From Streptomyces spororaveus (GTDB lineage: Bacteria > Actinomycetota > Actinomycetes > Streptomycetales > Streptomycetaceae): a stretch of DNA of 64,000 bases. The DNA is taken from assembly GCF_016755875.1 (NCBI RefSeq), contig NZ_BNED01000005.1:6787501-6851500 (forward strand). Direction: 5' to 3'. The notes under the pieces are model-generated. The model saw only the letters and a list, made by a program, of their open reading frames with translations. It made no database searches and had not been told where the DNA came from. Below, one piece after another: positions 49,256 through 58,384 of the stretch; position 1 is the stretch's first letter, and each line of letters begins with the position of its first letter. The translations under genes and the position numbers were made by a program.

Positions 49256-49690
49256 ATGCCCGCCGAGCGGCAGCTGACCGAGGACGCGATCCGCAGTTTC
49301 GCCGAGAACTGGTACGTGGCGCTGGACCAGCACGTGGGTCTGGACGACGTGCTCGCCCTGATCACCGAGGACCTGGAGTTCAAGGTCCCCGAGGACACCT
49401 TCCTCGGACACGAGGGGTTCGGCCGCTGGTACGCGGCCGTCACCCACCGCTTCTTCGACGAGGTGCACACCGTCACGAAGGTGGAGCCCGTCATCGAGGG
49501 CGACCGGGCCGTCGTCCGGGTCCTCGTCAACTGGCAGGCCAAGATCTGGGACCCGCCGGCCGCCCGCAGCCAGTGGCTCGGCTTCGACGCCGACCAGACC
49601 TGGACGGTCGTGGCCGGTCCGGACGGACCGCTGATCAAGCAGTACACCGTCAACGACCTGGCGCCGATGCCCGGTTCCGGCTCGCTCTGA
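49256..49690 (+). CDS. SnoaL-like (NTF2-fold) protein 1
   Basis: 144 residues. The N-terminal helix AIRSFAENWYVALDQH leads to LITEDLEFKVPEDTFLGHEG, a typical NTF2-like cone with a small ligand pocket. The family includes polyketide cyclases, ketosteroid isomerase-like enzymes and limonene-epoxide hydrolase-like folds. No specific catalytic set is identifiable. A strong GGAGGAG precedes the ATG. It lies 44 bases after the ThDP enzyme and 23 before the next SnoaL-like gene. Confidence 0.8.
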   Translation: MPAERQLTEDAIRSFAENWYVALDQHVGLDDVLALITEDLEFKVPEDTFLGHEGFGRWYAAVTHRFFDEVHTVTKVEPVIEGDRAVVRVLVNWQAKIWDPPAARSQWLGFDADQTWTVVAGPDGPLIKQYTVNDLAPMPGSGSL

Positions 49691-49713
49691 GCGCCGGCGA
49701 AGGAGAAGCGACG

Positions 49714-50169
49714 ATGACCGAAGTGACACGGGAGCGGGTCGAGGCGGCCTACGCCGCCCTCGGCTCCGGCGACCGGGCGCGCATCCTGGAGTACTACTCC
49801 GAGGACCTGCGCTGGCTGGTGCCGGGCAGCCATCCGCTGGCCGGCTGGTACGAGAGCCTGGACGCCTTCCTGGAGCTGATGGGGCAGACCCACAAGCTCA
49901 CGGGCGGCACCTTCCGGATGGACATCCAGGCGGTCCTCGTCGGCGAGGACTGCAGTGCCGACGTGTGCCGCAACGTGGCCCTGCGGGACGGCGCGGACGA
50001 GACGAGCACCTCCCCGTACGAGCGGATGGACTATCCGGTCTTCCACTTCATGCGGTGGCGGGGCGGCCGGATCGTCGAGGGCCGGGACGGTCTCTTCGGG
50101 GACTCGGCGACCGCCTTCAGCCAGTTCTGGGCGCCGTTCGCGCCGGACGGAACCCGCAGGGACCGATAG
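49714..50169 (+). CDS. SnoaL-like (NTF2-fold) protein 2
   Basis: 151 residues. VEAAYAALGSGDRARILEYY and SEDLRWLVPGSHPLAGWYES are the usual NTF2-like beginning, and DYPVFHFMRWRGGRIVEGRD is a late strand pair. It resembles ketosteroid isomerase-like SnoaL proteins. The substrate is unknown. The ATG follows AAGGAG. The stop is 4 bases before the third SnoaL-like gene. Confidence 0.8.
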   Translation: MTEVTRERVEAAYAALGSGDRARILEYYSEDLRWLVPGSHPLAGWYESLDAFLELMGQTHKLTGGTFRMDIQAVLVGEDCSADVCRNVALRDGADETSTSPYERMDYPVFHFMRWRGGRIVEGRDGLFGDSATAFSQFWAPFAPDGTRRDR

Positions 50170-50173
50170 GGGG

Positions 50174-50566
50174 ATGAGCGCGATGGACACGCACGAGACC
50201 CACACCGAGATCCTTCGGAAGTACTACGAGTACGCCAATGCCGGGGACTGGGACCGCTGGTGCGACCTGTTCGCCGACGACCAGGTGATGGACGAGCAGC
50301 TCGCCGGCCACATCGAGGGCCTGGAACTCCTGCGCTCGATGATGAAGGGCATGGGCACGATGTACCGGGTCTTCCGGAACGAGCCCGTTCATTTCATCGT
50401 CGACGGCGAGAAGGCCGCGGCCGTCTCGCACCTGACCGCGGTCAGCGCCTCCGGCGAGGCCATCGAGGCCGAGGTCATGAACTTCTTCCGGATCGTCGAC
50501 GGAAAGATCGCCTACATGGCGAACTACCACGACACGGTCCCCTTCCAGGTGCTGGGCCAGGACTGA
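50174..50566 (+). CDS. SnoaL-like (NTF2-fold) protein 3
   Basis: 130 residues from ATG 50174; an ATG three codons later is also possible. EILRKYYEYANAGDWDRWCD and LFADDQVMDEQLAGHIEGLE are typical SnoaL starts, and FFRIVDGKIAYMANYHD is the C-terminal strand pair with a conserved late His-Asp. The three tandem copies are diverged enough to imply different substrates or a hetero-oligomer. It is 9 bases before the GMC oxidoreductase. Confidence 0.8.
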   Translation: MSAMDTHETHTEILRKYYEYANAGDWDRWCDLFADDQVMDEQLAGHIEGLELLRSMMKGMGTMYRVFRNEPVHFIVDGEKAAAVSHLTAVSASGEAIEAEVMNFFRIVDGKIAYMANYHDTVPFQVLGQD

Positions 50567-50575
50567 GGGGGACCC

Positions 50576-52180
50576 ATGAGCGTCGAAGAGTACGACTACA
50601 TCGTCGTGGGCTCCGGCACCGCCGGCAGCGTCCTGGCGGACCGGCTCTCCGAGGACCCGGAGGTCTCCGTCCTCGTCCTGGAGGCGGGCGGCGCCCGCAT
50701 CCCGCCCGAGGTGGACGACCCGTCCTCCTGGTACAAGCTCCTCGGCGGGCCGGTGGACTGGGGCTACACCAGCACCCCGCAGCCCGGACTCGACGGCCGG
50801 CGTACGTACGAGCCGCGCGGCAAGGCCCCCGGCGGGAGCAGCAACCTCTACATCATGATGCACATCCGGGGCCACGCCTCGGACTTCGACAACTGGGCCT
50901 ACCAGGGTGCCGCCGGCTGGTCCCACGAGGACGTACTGCCCTACTTCGCCCTGCTGGAGAGCCAGGAGGACGCCACCGCCGCCACCACGGGCACCCGCGG
51001 CAGGCAGCGGATCACCAACGCCGGGCGCCACGGCCCCAACCCGGTCTCCCGCGCCTTCATCGACGCCGCCGTCGAGCTGGGCCACCAGGAGATCGAGGAC
51101 TTCAACACCGACGGCCCCCGGCGCGGCCTCTTCGGCACCGGCTGGCACCACATCGACGTGGCCGACGGGCGCCGCCAGGGCGTCCTCGCCGCCTACCTGG
51201 AGCCGGCGCTGCGGCGCCCCAACCTGACCCTGCGCACCAACGCGCAGAGCACCCGGCTGCTGTTCGGCGGGGACACCTGCACGGGCGTCGAGTACGTCCA
51301 GCTGAAGGCCCCCGCCGACGTCCCCGGCAGGACCGTCCGGGACGGCCACAGCGGCGTCGCGACGCCCGGGCTCCACACCGTACGGGCCCGCCGCGAGGTG
51401 ATCGTGGCGGCCGGGGCGATCGAGTCCCCGAAGCTGCTGCTGCTCTCCGGCATCGGCCACCCCGAGCAGCTGCGCGAGCACGGCATCGGGGTCACCGCGG
51501 CCCTGCCCGGGGTCGGCGAGAACTTCCACAACCACGTCCTGACCGGGCTGATGGCCGAGGTCACCCAGGAGCTCCCGCCGGCGGCGCAGAACCTCTCGGA
51601 GAGCGCTCTATTCCTGTCCTCGCAGCCCGGGCTGCCCGCCCCCGACCTGCAGATCGCCTTCGTCCACGTGCCGTTCGACGTGATCGTCGGCCAGGACCAC
51701 CCCGACACGGTGTCCATCCTGCCGGGCGTCGTACGGCCCGTCTCGCGCGGCTGGATCAAGCTGGCGAGCGCCGACCCGCTGGCCCACCCGCTGATCAACC
51801 CGAACTACCTGGGCGACCGGTGGGACCTGGAACGGATGGTGCAGGGCGTCAAGATCGCCCGGGAGATCTTCGCGACCTCCGCCTTCTCGCCCTGGTACAA
51901 GCAGGAGCTCCAGCCCGGCCCCGGCTACGCGAGCGACGAAGAGCTGCGGACCTTCGTGAGGCAGAAGGCGGAGAGCTACCACCACCAGGCCGGCTCCTGC
52001 CGCATGGGCATCGACGACCTCTCCGTCGTCGACCCCGAGCTGCGGGTGCACGGCGTACGGAACCTGCGCGTGGTCGACGCGAGCGTGATGCCCGCGGTCC
52101 CGTCCGGCAACTGCCACACCGCCATCGCGATGATCGCCGAGCGCGCGGCGGACTTCCTGAAGGGGGTCTCCCGTGTCTGA
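50576..52180 (+). CDS. GMC family FAD-dependent oxidoreductase
   Basis: 534 residues. Glucose-methanol-choline enzymes oxidise alcohols to aldehydes. The Rossmann motif is YIVVGSGTAGSVLADRL, FAD motif 1 reads PRGKAPGGSSNLYIMMHIRG, and FAD motif 2 is REVIVAAGAIESPKLLLLSG. The active-site histidines are in SYHHQAGSCRMG and SGNCHTAIAMIAE. It fits choline or aliphatic alcohol dehydrogenases; the substrate is open. Within this operon it would supply aldehydes. The next gene starts inside its last codons. Confidence 0.9.
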   Translation: MSVEEYDYIVVGSGTAGSVLADRLSEDPEVSVLVLEAGGARIPPEVDDPSSWYKLLGGPVDWGYTSTPQPGLDGRRTYEPRGKAPGGSSNLYIMMHIRGHASDFDNWAYQGAAGWSHEDVLPYFALLESQEDATAATTGTRGRQRITNAGRHGPNPVSRAFIDAAVELGHQEIEDFNTDGPRRGLFGTGWHHIDVADGRRQGVLAAYLEPALRRPNLTLRTNAQSTRLLFGGDTCTGVEYVQLKAPADVPGRTVRDGHSGVATPGLHTVRARREVIVAAGAIESPKLLLLSGIGHPEQLREHGIGVTAALPGVGENFHNHVLTGLMAEVTQELPPAAQNLSESALFLSSQPGLPAPDLQIAFVHVPFDVIVGQDHPDTVSILPGVVRPVSRGWIKLASADPLAHPLINPNYLGDRWDLERMVQGVKIAREIFATSAFSPWYKQELQPGPGYASDEELRTFVRQKAESYHHQAGSCRMGIDDLSVVDPELRVHGVRNLRVVDASVMPAVPSGNCHTAIAMIAERAADFLKGVSRV

Positions 52181-52784
52181 CGGGGTCCTGCGCGAAGGCG
52201 CACTGTCCGGGACCCGGATCGCGGTCCTGGTCGAGAGCGACTACTACGAGCCGGAGATCTTCTACTACCAGCGCCGCTTCGCCGAGGAGGGCGCCGAGGT
52301 CGACTTCCTGACCCGGCTGTGGGGCAACGACTCCATCACCTTCACCGGACACGAGTACCGGGCGCCCTTCACCGCCACGCAGTCCCTGGAGGGGCTGAGC
52401 GACGCGGAGCTGCGCCGGTACGCGGCGCTCATCGTGCCGTCCGGCATGGTGGCCGACCGGCTGCGCTACACCGAGGACGTGGACGTCCTCGCCCCGGCGA
52501 CCGAGCTGCTGCGCCGGGCCTTCGAGGAGCCGACGGTCCTCAAGGGGATCATCTGCCACGGCATGTGGCTGGCCTCCTCGATCCCGGACAAGATCCGCGG
52601 CCGCAAGGTGGTCTGCCACAACAACCTCATCGGTGACGTCCGGAACATGGGCGGCGAGTACGTCGACGAGGACGTGGTGGTCGACGGGGACCTGGTCACC
52701 GGCCGCACCGGAGCCCACCACCACCTGTTCGCCCGCCGGATCATCGAACTGATCGCGGCCGGCCGGGGCCGGGGAGCCGGCTGA
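52173..52784 (+). CDS. DJ-1/PfpI family protein, second
   Basis: 203 residues with a GTG start overlapping the GMC gene by 8 bases. RIAVLVESDYYEPEIFYYQR has the family Glu after the first strand, LIVPSGMVADRLRY follows, and the nucleophile elbow GIICHGMWLASS has Cys-His. The layout fits PfpI or YhbO-type stress proteins and glyoxalase III. It is distinct in sequence from the other two copies. Its end overlaps the VOC gene (TGATG). Confidence 0.88.
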   Translation: MSDGVLREGALSGTRIAVLVESDYYEPEIFYYQRRFAEEGAEVDFLTRLWGNDSITFTGHEYRAPFTATQSLEGLSDAELRRYAALIVPSGMVADRLRYTEDVDVLAPATELLRRAFEEPTVLKGIICHGMWLASSIPDKIRGRKVVCHNNLIGDVRNMGGEYVDEDVVVDGDLVTGRTGAHHHLFARRIIELIAAGRGRGAG

Positions 52785-53221
52785 TGGCCGCCGGGCTGCG
52801 ATGGTCCCACGTGGGCCTGAACTGCGGGGACCAGAAGACCACCGAGGAGTTCTACACCCGGTACTTCGGCTTCACCCGGGCCCGGGTGGTCGACCTCGGG
52901 GAGACGCAGATCGTGTTCCTGCGCAAGGGGGACGCGTACCTGGAGCTCTTCGCGGCCGGCGACACCGAACCGGCCCGCCCGGCGAACGGCGACGGCCCGC
53001 AGGCCCCCGGCCGGATGCGCCACCTGGCCTTCCAGACCGACAGCGTGGACGCGTTCCTGGCCGAGCTGGGGGACGCGGCGGAAGTGACCCTGGGACCAAT
53101 GGACTTCGACGACTTCATCTGCGGCTGGCGGACCGTGTGGGTCCGCGATCCCGACGGGGTCGTCGTCGAGGTCAGCCAGGGATACGAGGACGACGGCTCT
53201 CACGACAAGGACGGTGCGTGA
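52784..53221 (+). CDS. VOC (glyoxalase/dioxygenase-fold) protein
   Basis: 145 residues. Two beta-alpha-beta3 halves with all four metal ligands in place: His in WSHVGLNCGD, Glu in AYLELFAAGD, His in MRHLAFQTDS and Glu in VVVEVSQGYE. It could be a lactoylglutathione- or mycothiol-linked glyoxalase, an epimerase or a dioxygenase. Next to a DJ-1 protein, with which it is translationally coupled, a glyoxalase-type role is likely but unproven. Confidence 0.87.
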   Translation: MAAGLRWSHVGLNCGDQKTTEEFYTRYFGFTRARVVDLGETQIVFLRKGDAYLELFAAGDTEPARPANGDGPQAPGRMRHLAFQTDSVDAFLAELGDAAEVTLGPMDFDDFICGWRTVWVRDPDGVVVEVSQGYEDDGSHDKDGA

Positions 53222-53224
53222 CCC

Positions 53225-55048
53225 ATGGCTGACGCCGTGACCTTCTCCTTCTCCGACACGATCGCGGGATACGTCACCCGCTTCGACTCCGGGACCCGGC
53301 TGCTGAGGCTGAAGACCTCCGACGGGCGCGAGTTCGACGTCTCACTCGCCGGTGACCCCAGCGCCGAGCTCGTCCGCAACCTCGACGAGCCCTACATCGA
53401 CGCCTCCGGGCACATCGACGAGATGCTCTCGCCCGGCCGGTTCCTCTTCGTCTACGGGGTCCACTACCCGGAGAGCGGCGGGAGCTTCGACGCCAAGCGC
53501 CTGGTCTTCCTCGGCCGCGGGTCCGAGGACTACCGCTTCGAGGAGCCCAGCTGGTGGATCAAGCAGATCGAATCGCTGGCCGACTTCTACAAGCGGGCGC
53601 AGTTCGGCGACGGGCCGGTGGACTTCACCGAGTACCGCACCGAGATCCGGCTCGGCGGTGACAAGACCGCCAGCCACGTCCAGGAGACCGACACGATCTC
53701 CCGCCTGGTCTACGGCATGGCCTCGGCCTACCTGCTGACCGGCAAGGACGAGTACCTGGAGGTCGCCGAGCGCGGCACCGAGTACCTGCGCAAGCACATG
53801 CGGGTCGTGGACAGCGAGGAGGACGTGGTCTTCTGGTACCACGGCATCAGCGTCGACGGGGACAGCGAGCGCAAGCTCTTCACCTCGGAGTTCTCCGACG
53901 ACTACGACGCGATCCCGATGTACGAGCAGATCTACGCGCTGGCCGGCCCCATCCAGACGTACCGGGTCACCGGTGACGTCCGGATCAAGAACGACGCGGA
54001 CGCCACCATCCGGCTGTTCGACAAGTTCTTCTTCGACCCGGAGCAGGGCGGCTACTACTCGCACATCGACCCGATCCTCTTCAGCGCGGACCACGAGTCC
54101 CTCGGCGAGAACGCCGAGCGCAAGAACTGGAACTCGGTCGGCGACCACGCGCCCGCCTACCTCATCAACCTGTACCTGGCGACCGGCGTCCAGAAGTACG
54201 CCGACTTCCTCGAGTACACCTTCGACACCATCGCGGACAAGTTCCCGGACTACAAGAACAGCCCCTTCGTCCAGGAGCGCTTCTTCCGCGACTGGTCGCA
54301 CGACACCGCGCACAGCTGGCAGCAGAACCGCGCGGTGGTCGGCCACAACCTGAAGATCGCCTGGAACCTGATGCGGATGAACTCGCTGAAGGCCAAGCCG
54401 GAGTACGAGCAGCTCGCCAAGAAGATCGGCGAGATCATGCCGGCGGTCGGCAGCGACGTGCAGCGCGGCGGCTGGTACGACGTCGTCGAGCGGATCAAGG
54501 GCGGCGACCAGGAGGCGTACCGGTTCGCGTGGCACGACCGCAAGGCCTGGTGGCAGCAGGAGCAGGCGATCCTCGCCTACCTCATCCTGAACGGCACGGT
54601 CGGCGGCGACGCGAACCTGCGCGAGGCCCGCCAGGCCCAGGCCTTCTACAACACCTTCTTCCTCGACCACGACGAGGGAGCCGTCTACTTCAACGTGCTC
54701 GCCAGCGGTACGCCGTACCTGCTCGGCACCGAGCGGCTCAAGGGCAGCCACTCGATGTCCATGTACCACTCGGCGGAGCTCTGCTACCTCTCCGCCGTCT
54801 ACAACAACCTGCTCATCAACGGCCGGGAGATGGACTTCCACTTCCAGCCCGACCCGACGAACCTGCCCGACCGCATCCTGCGCGTCTCGCCCGACCTGCT
54901 TCCCGCCGGTTCGGTGCGGATCGCGTCCGTGGAGATCGACGAGAAGCCGTACACCGACTTCGACGCCGATGCCCTCACCGTACGGCTGCCCGACGTGCAG
55001 AGCCGGGTGAAGGTCAAGGTCCGGCTGCGTCCGGTCGCCAAGAAGTAG
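53225..55048 (+). CDS. AGE-family (alpha/alpha)6-barrel protein
   Basis: 607 residues, longer than the roughly 400 of classical N-acylglucosamine 2-epimerases because of a beta-rich N-terminal part (1-100, FSFSDTIAGYVTRFDSGTRL). The barrel has RLVYGMASAYLLTGKDEYLE, RDWSHDTAHSWQQNRAVVGH with the family histidines, and AWHDRKAWWQQEQAILAYL. AGE members epimerise or isomerise sugars; some cleave glycosides. The sugar is unknown. It is 3 bases after the VOC gene and 37 before the STAS gene. Confidence 0.82.
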   Translation: MADAVTFSFSDTIAGYVTRFDSGTRLLRLKTSDGREFDVSLAGDPSAELVRNLDEPYIDASGHIDEMLSPGRFLFVYGVHYPESGGSFDAKRLVFLGRGSEDYRFEEPSWWIKQIESLADFYKRAQFGDGPVDFTEYRTEIRLGGDKTASHVQETDTISRLVYGMASAYLLTGKDEYLEVAERGTEYLRKHMRVVDSEEDVVFWYHGISVDGDSERKLFTSEFSDDYDAIPMYEQIYALAGPIQTYRVTGDVRIKNDADATIRLFDKFFFDPEQGGYYSHIDPILFSADHESLGENAERKNWNSVGDHAPAYLINLYLATGVQKYADFLEYTFDTIADKFPDYKNSPFVQERFFRDWSHDTAHSWQQNRAVVGHNLKIAWNLMRMNSLKAKPEYEQLAKKIGEIMPAVGSDVQRGGWYDVVERIKGGDQEAYRFAWHDRKAWWQQEQAILAYLILNGTVGGDANLREARQAQAFYNTFFLDHDEGAVYFNVLASGTPYLLGTERLKGSHSMSMYHSAELCYLSAVYNNLLINGREMDFHFQPDPTNLPDRILRVSPDLLPAGSVRIASVEIDEKPYTDFDADALTVRLPDVQSRVKVKVRLRPVAKK

Positions 55049-55085
55049 CGCTCAACGGGGGGCGCCCCAACCAGAGGGGAATGCA

Positions 55086-55442
55086 ATGACTCTCAACGTC
55101 AAGGAACGCCGGAACAAGACGGGCACCGTGCTCGTCGCCACCGGCGAGATCAACAGCGAGACATCCGGCTCGCTGCTCCAGGCCCTGCTGCCGCTGGTCC
55201 GCGAGGGCAAGCCGCTGAAGATCGACCTCACGGCGGTCACCTACGTCTCCAGCGCGGGCCTGCGCACCCTGCTCGTGGTCTACCGGGAGGCGCAGCACGC
55301 CGGCGTCGCGGTCACCCTCTACGGGGTGAGCGAGGAAGTCCGGTTCGTCATGTCGGCCACCGGGTTCCTCGACTTCTTCGAGACCGGCGAGGCCGTCGCG
55401 GCGGCGGCCAAGGCCAAGGCGAAGGCCAAGGCAGCGCGATGA
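55086..55442 (+). CDS. STAS-domain anti-sigma factor antagonist 1
   Basis: 118 residues, RsbV/SpoIIAA-like. The phosphorylatable serine site is VTYVSSAGLRTLLVV at about residue 60. In partner switching, the unphosphorylated form captures an anti-sigma kinase. An Ala/Lys tail (AAAAKAKAKAKAAR) is unusual and could be a nucleic-acid or membrane contact. The stop overlaps the glgX start by 4 bases, so a regulator and a glycogen enzyme are translated together. Confidence 0.9.
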   Translation: MTLNVKERRNKTGTVLVATGEINSETSGSLLQALLPLVREGKPLKIDLTAVTYVSSAGLRTLLVVYREAQHAGVAVTLYGVSEEVRFVMSATGFLDFFETGEAVAAAAKAKAKAKAAR

Positions 55443-57586
55443 CCGAGACCCGGTCCGAGCAGGTGCTGCGCGTCGACGCGTACCCGACCCACGAGGTGGG
55501 CGGGTACCGCGTCCGCGCCGGCAAACCGTTCCCCTTCGGGGCCAACGTGGTCCCCGGCGGGGTCAGCTTCTCCGTCTTCTCCGACCAGGCGACCACCATG
55601 ACCCTGGTCATCTTCAAGCGCGGAGAACCCGAGCCGATGGCCGAACTGGAGTTCCCCGAGGAATTCCGCACCGGCAGCGTCTTCGCCATGACCGTCTTCG
55701 GCCTCGACCACGAGAACATCGAGTACGGATACCGGGCCGACGGCCCCTACGACCCGGTCACCGGCCACCGCTTCGACGCCCGGCAGGTGCTCTCCGACCC
55801 GTACGCCCGGCTGATCGCCGGCCGTGACGTGTGGGGCGTGGAGCCGGACCGCAGCCGCGGATACCAGTACCGCTCCCGCGTCTGCCTCCAGGACTTCGAC
55901 TGGGGCGACGACACCCCGCTGGGCATCCCCGCCGAGGACCTCGTCGTCTACGAGACCCACGTACGCGGCTTCACCCGGCACCCCTCCTCGCAGGTCACCG
56001 CACCCGGCACCTTCGCGGGGCTGCGCGAGAAGATCCCGTACCTGAAGGAACTCGGGGTCAACTGCATCGAACTGCTGCCGGTGTTCGAGTTCGACGAGAG
56101 CGACAACCCGCGCACCAACCCGGAGACGGGCGAACAGCTCTTCGACTACTGGGGCTACAACACCGTCTCGTTCTTCGCGCCCAAGGCCGGCTACGCGGCC
56201 ACCGGACGCTACGGCATGCAGGGCGACGAGTTCCGCACCCTGATCAAGGACCTGCACGCGGCCGGCATCGAGGTCATCCTCGACGTCGTCTTCAACCACA
56301 CCGCCGAGGGCAACGAGCAGGGCCCGACGATCTCCTTCAAGGGGCTCGACAACGCCACGTACTACATGCTCACGCCCGAGGGGTACTACTTCAACTTCAG
56401 CGGCACCGGCAACACCGTCAACTGCAACCACCCCGTCGTGCGCAACTACGTGCTCGACTGCCTGCGCCACTGGGTCGCCGACTACCACATCGACGGCTTC
56501 CGCTTCGACCTCGCGGCCATCCTCGGCCGGGCCCTGGACGGCACCCCGCTGCCCAACCCGCCGCTGCTGGAACTGCTCGCCTACGACCCGGTCCTGCGGC
56601 ACACCAAGCTCATCGCCGAGGCGTGGGACGCCGGCGGCCTCTACGAGGTCGGCAACTTCCCGGCGTACGGCCGATGGGCCGAGTGGAACGGCAAGTACCG
56701 CGACACCGTACGCAGCTTCCTCAAGGGCGACCCCGGTGTCACCGGCGAACTGGCCACCCGGATCGCCGGCTCGCCCGACCTGTACGCCACCCGCGGCACC
56801 GCGGCCTCGGTCAACTTCCTGACCGCGCACGACGGGTTCACCCTCGCCGACCTGGTCTCCTACAACGACAAGCACAACGACGCCAACGGCGAGAACAACA
56901 ACGACGGTGCCAACGACAACAACAGCTGGAACTGCGGCGCCGAGGGACCCACCGACGACCCGGAGATCAACGCGCTGCGCACCCGGCAGATGAAGAACGC
57001 CCTCGCGATCCTCTTCACCAGCCAGGGCATCCCGATGCTCCTGGCCGGGGACGAGGTCGCACGCACCCAGCAGGGCAACAACAACACCTACTGCCAGGAC
57101 AACGAGCTCTCCTGGTTCGACTGGGACCAGGTCGACGACAACGCCGAACTGCTTCGGTTCACACGGGAGATGATCGCCTTCCGCAAGCACCACCGCGAGC
57201 TGCGCTCCACCGCCCACCCCACCGGCCAGGTCCGCGAGCACCTGGGCCTGCCGGACATCAGCTGGCACGGGGAGCGGGCCTGGCAGCCCGACTGGTCGTC
57301 CGAGAGCCGGCTGATCGCGGTGGCCCGCTGCGGCACCGGGGACGACGACGTGGTGTACGTGGCCATGAACGCCCACTGGGAGCCGCACGACCTGGAACTG
57401 CCCGCCCTGCCGGGAGGCCGCAGCTGGCACCTGTTCGCCGACACCGGGGCCGAAGCACCGTACGACATCCGCACCCCCGGAGCCGAGCAGGAGCTGGACA
57501 ACGCCGGGAAGTACCTGATCGGCCCGCGCTCGGTGGTGATCCTGGTGGGCCGCACGAACGATCCCGACGACCTCGACACGCCCTGA
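55439..57586 (+). CDS. glgX: Glycogen debranching enzyme GlgX
   Basis: 715 residues, isoamylase-type GH13. An N-terminal CBM48-like domain (PFPFGANVVPGGVSFSVFSD) precedes the TIM barrel. GH13 motifs are DVVFNHTAEGN, GFRFDLAAILG (nucleophile Asp), LIAEAWDAGG (acid Glu) and FLTAHDGFTL (transition-state Asp-rich motif). It trims alpha-1,6 branches of glycogen or maltodextrins and is often linked to trehalose synthesis. An extra copy inside a stress regulon would fit mobilising storage sugar; whether another glgX exists elsewhere is not visible. Confidence 0.93.
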   Translation: MTETRSEQVLRVDAYPTHEVGGYRVRAGKPFPFGANVVPGGVSFSVFSDQATTMTLVIFKRGEPEPMAELEFPEEFRTGSVFAMTVFGLDHENIEYGYRADGPYDPVTGHRFDARQVLSDPYARLIAGRDVWGVEPDRSRGYQYRSRVCLQDFDWGDDTPLGIPAEDLVVYETHVRGFTRHPSSQVTAPGTFAGLREKIPYLKELGVNCIELLPVFEFDESDNPRTNPETGEQLFDYWGYNTVSFFAPKAGYAATGRYGMQGDEFRTLIKDLHAAGIEVILDVVFNHTAEGNEQGPTISFKGLDNATYYMLTPEGYYFNFSGTGNTVNCNHPVVRNYVLDCLRHWVADYHIDGFRFDLAAILGRALDGTPLPNPPLLELLAYDPVLRHTKLIAEAWDAGGLYEVGNFPAYGRWAEWNGKYRDTVRSFLKGDPGVTGELATRIAGSPDLYATRGTAASVNFLTAHDGFTLADLVSYNDKHNDANGENNNDGANDNNSWNCGAEGPTDDPEINALRTRQMKNALAILFTSQGIPMLLAGDEVARTQQGNNNTYCQDNELSWFDWDQVDDNAELLRFTREMIAFRKHHRELRSTAHPTGQVREHLGLPDISWHGERAWQPDWSSESRLIAVARCGTGDDDVVYVAMNAHWEPHDLELPALPGGRSWHLFADTGAEAPYDIRTPGAEQELDNAGKYLIGPRSVVILVGRTNDPDDLDTP

Positions 57587-57602
57587 CCGAAGGAGACCTG
57601 AC

Positions 57603-57914
57603 ATGCCGCTTTCCGTGTCCCTGAGCATCGAGGGCGACACCACCGTGATCGAACTGACGGGCGAGCTGGACGCCAAGACCGCGCCGGACTTCCACCGGAC
57701 CATCGAGAAGGCCGCCGGGCACGGCACCACCACCGTCGAGATCAGGATGGCCGGCGTCGGCTACATGGCCAGCGCCGGACTGCGCTCCCTGGTCTTCGCC
57801 CAGCAGAAGGTCGCGAACGACGTCACCATCAAAGTGGTCGGAGCCATCGAGCCCGTGTCCCGGACCATCCGGACCGCGGGGCTCGACCGGAGCATCCTGC
57901 TCTCCGATGAGTGA
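57603..57914 (+). CDS. STAS-domain anti-sigma factor antagonist 2
   Basis: 103 residues. The target serine sits in VGYMASAGLRSLVFAQQ at about residue 59. It is shorter than copy 1 and has no basic tail. IELTGELDAKTAPDFHRTIE is the usual strand-helix start. The stop overlaps the GTG of the anti-sigma kinase gene (GTGA), so this is the likely cognate antagonist. Confidence 0.92.
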   Translation: MPLSVSLSIEGDTTVIELTGELDAKTAPDFHRTIEKAAGHGTTTVEIRMAGVGYMASAGLRSLVFAQQKVANDVTIKVVGAIEPVSRTIRTAGLDRSILLSDE

Positions 57915-58384
57915 GCACCGTGACTGACATGGTCGAACTGGCGAGGAAGTCCTGCGTGCTGGAAGTGCCCGCAACGGTGGGGGCACTGGGCGAAATCGCC
58001 GCGTTCGTACTGCGGCTGGCCGGAGCGGCGGGCTTGGACAAGGGCGCCACCTACCGACTCCGGCTGGCCGTGGACGAACTGGCCACGAACGTCGTGATGC
58101 ACGGGTACCGGGGCGGCGACGGACGGATCACCGTCCGCGGCCGCTCCGGCCCGGGCGGGGTGCAGATCGTCATCGAGGACTCCGCACCCCCCTTCGACCC
58201 CGTCGAAGGCCGCCTGCCGCCCGCCCCCGGGGTCCCTCCCGAGGAGCGGCGGATCGGCGGCCTCGGCATCCACCTGGCACTGACCAGCGTGGACGAGTTC
58301 GGCTACGCGCACAGGGACGGCCGCAACACCAGCACCCTGACTGTGAAGGCTGAGGGGACGGACCCATGCCCTCCACGACCGTGA
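57911..58384 (+). CDS. RsbW-like anti-sigma factor / serine kinase
   Basis: 157 residues with a GHKL ATPase fold. The N box is RLAVDELATNVVMHGY, the G1 box IVIEDSAPPFDP, and the G2 region RRIGGLGIHLAL. These residues are complete, so kinase activity is expected. It would bind a sigma factor or another target and phosphorylate STAS partners. No sigma factor gene lies in the window. Its end overlaps the phosphatase gene by 19 bases. Confidence 0.92.
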   Translation: MSTVTDMVELARKSCVLEVPATVGALGEIAAFVLRLAGAAGLDKGATYRLRLAVDELATNVVMHGYRGGDGRITVRGRSGPGGVQIVIEDSAPPFDPVEGRLPPAPGVPPEERRIGGLGIHLALTSVDEFGYAHRDGRNTSTLTVKAEGTDPCPPRP

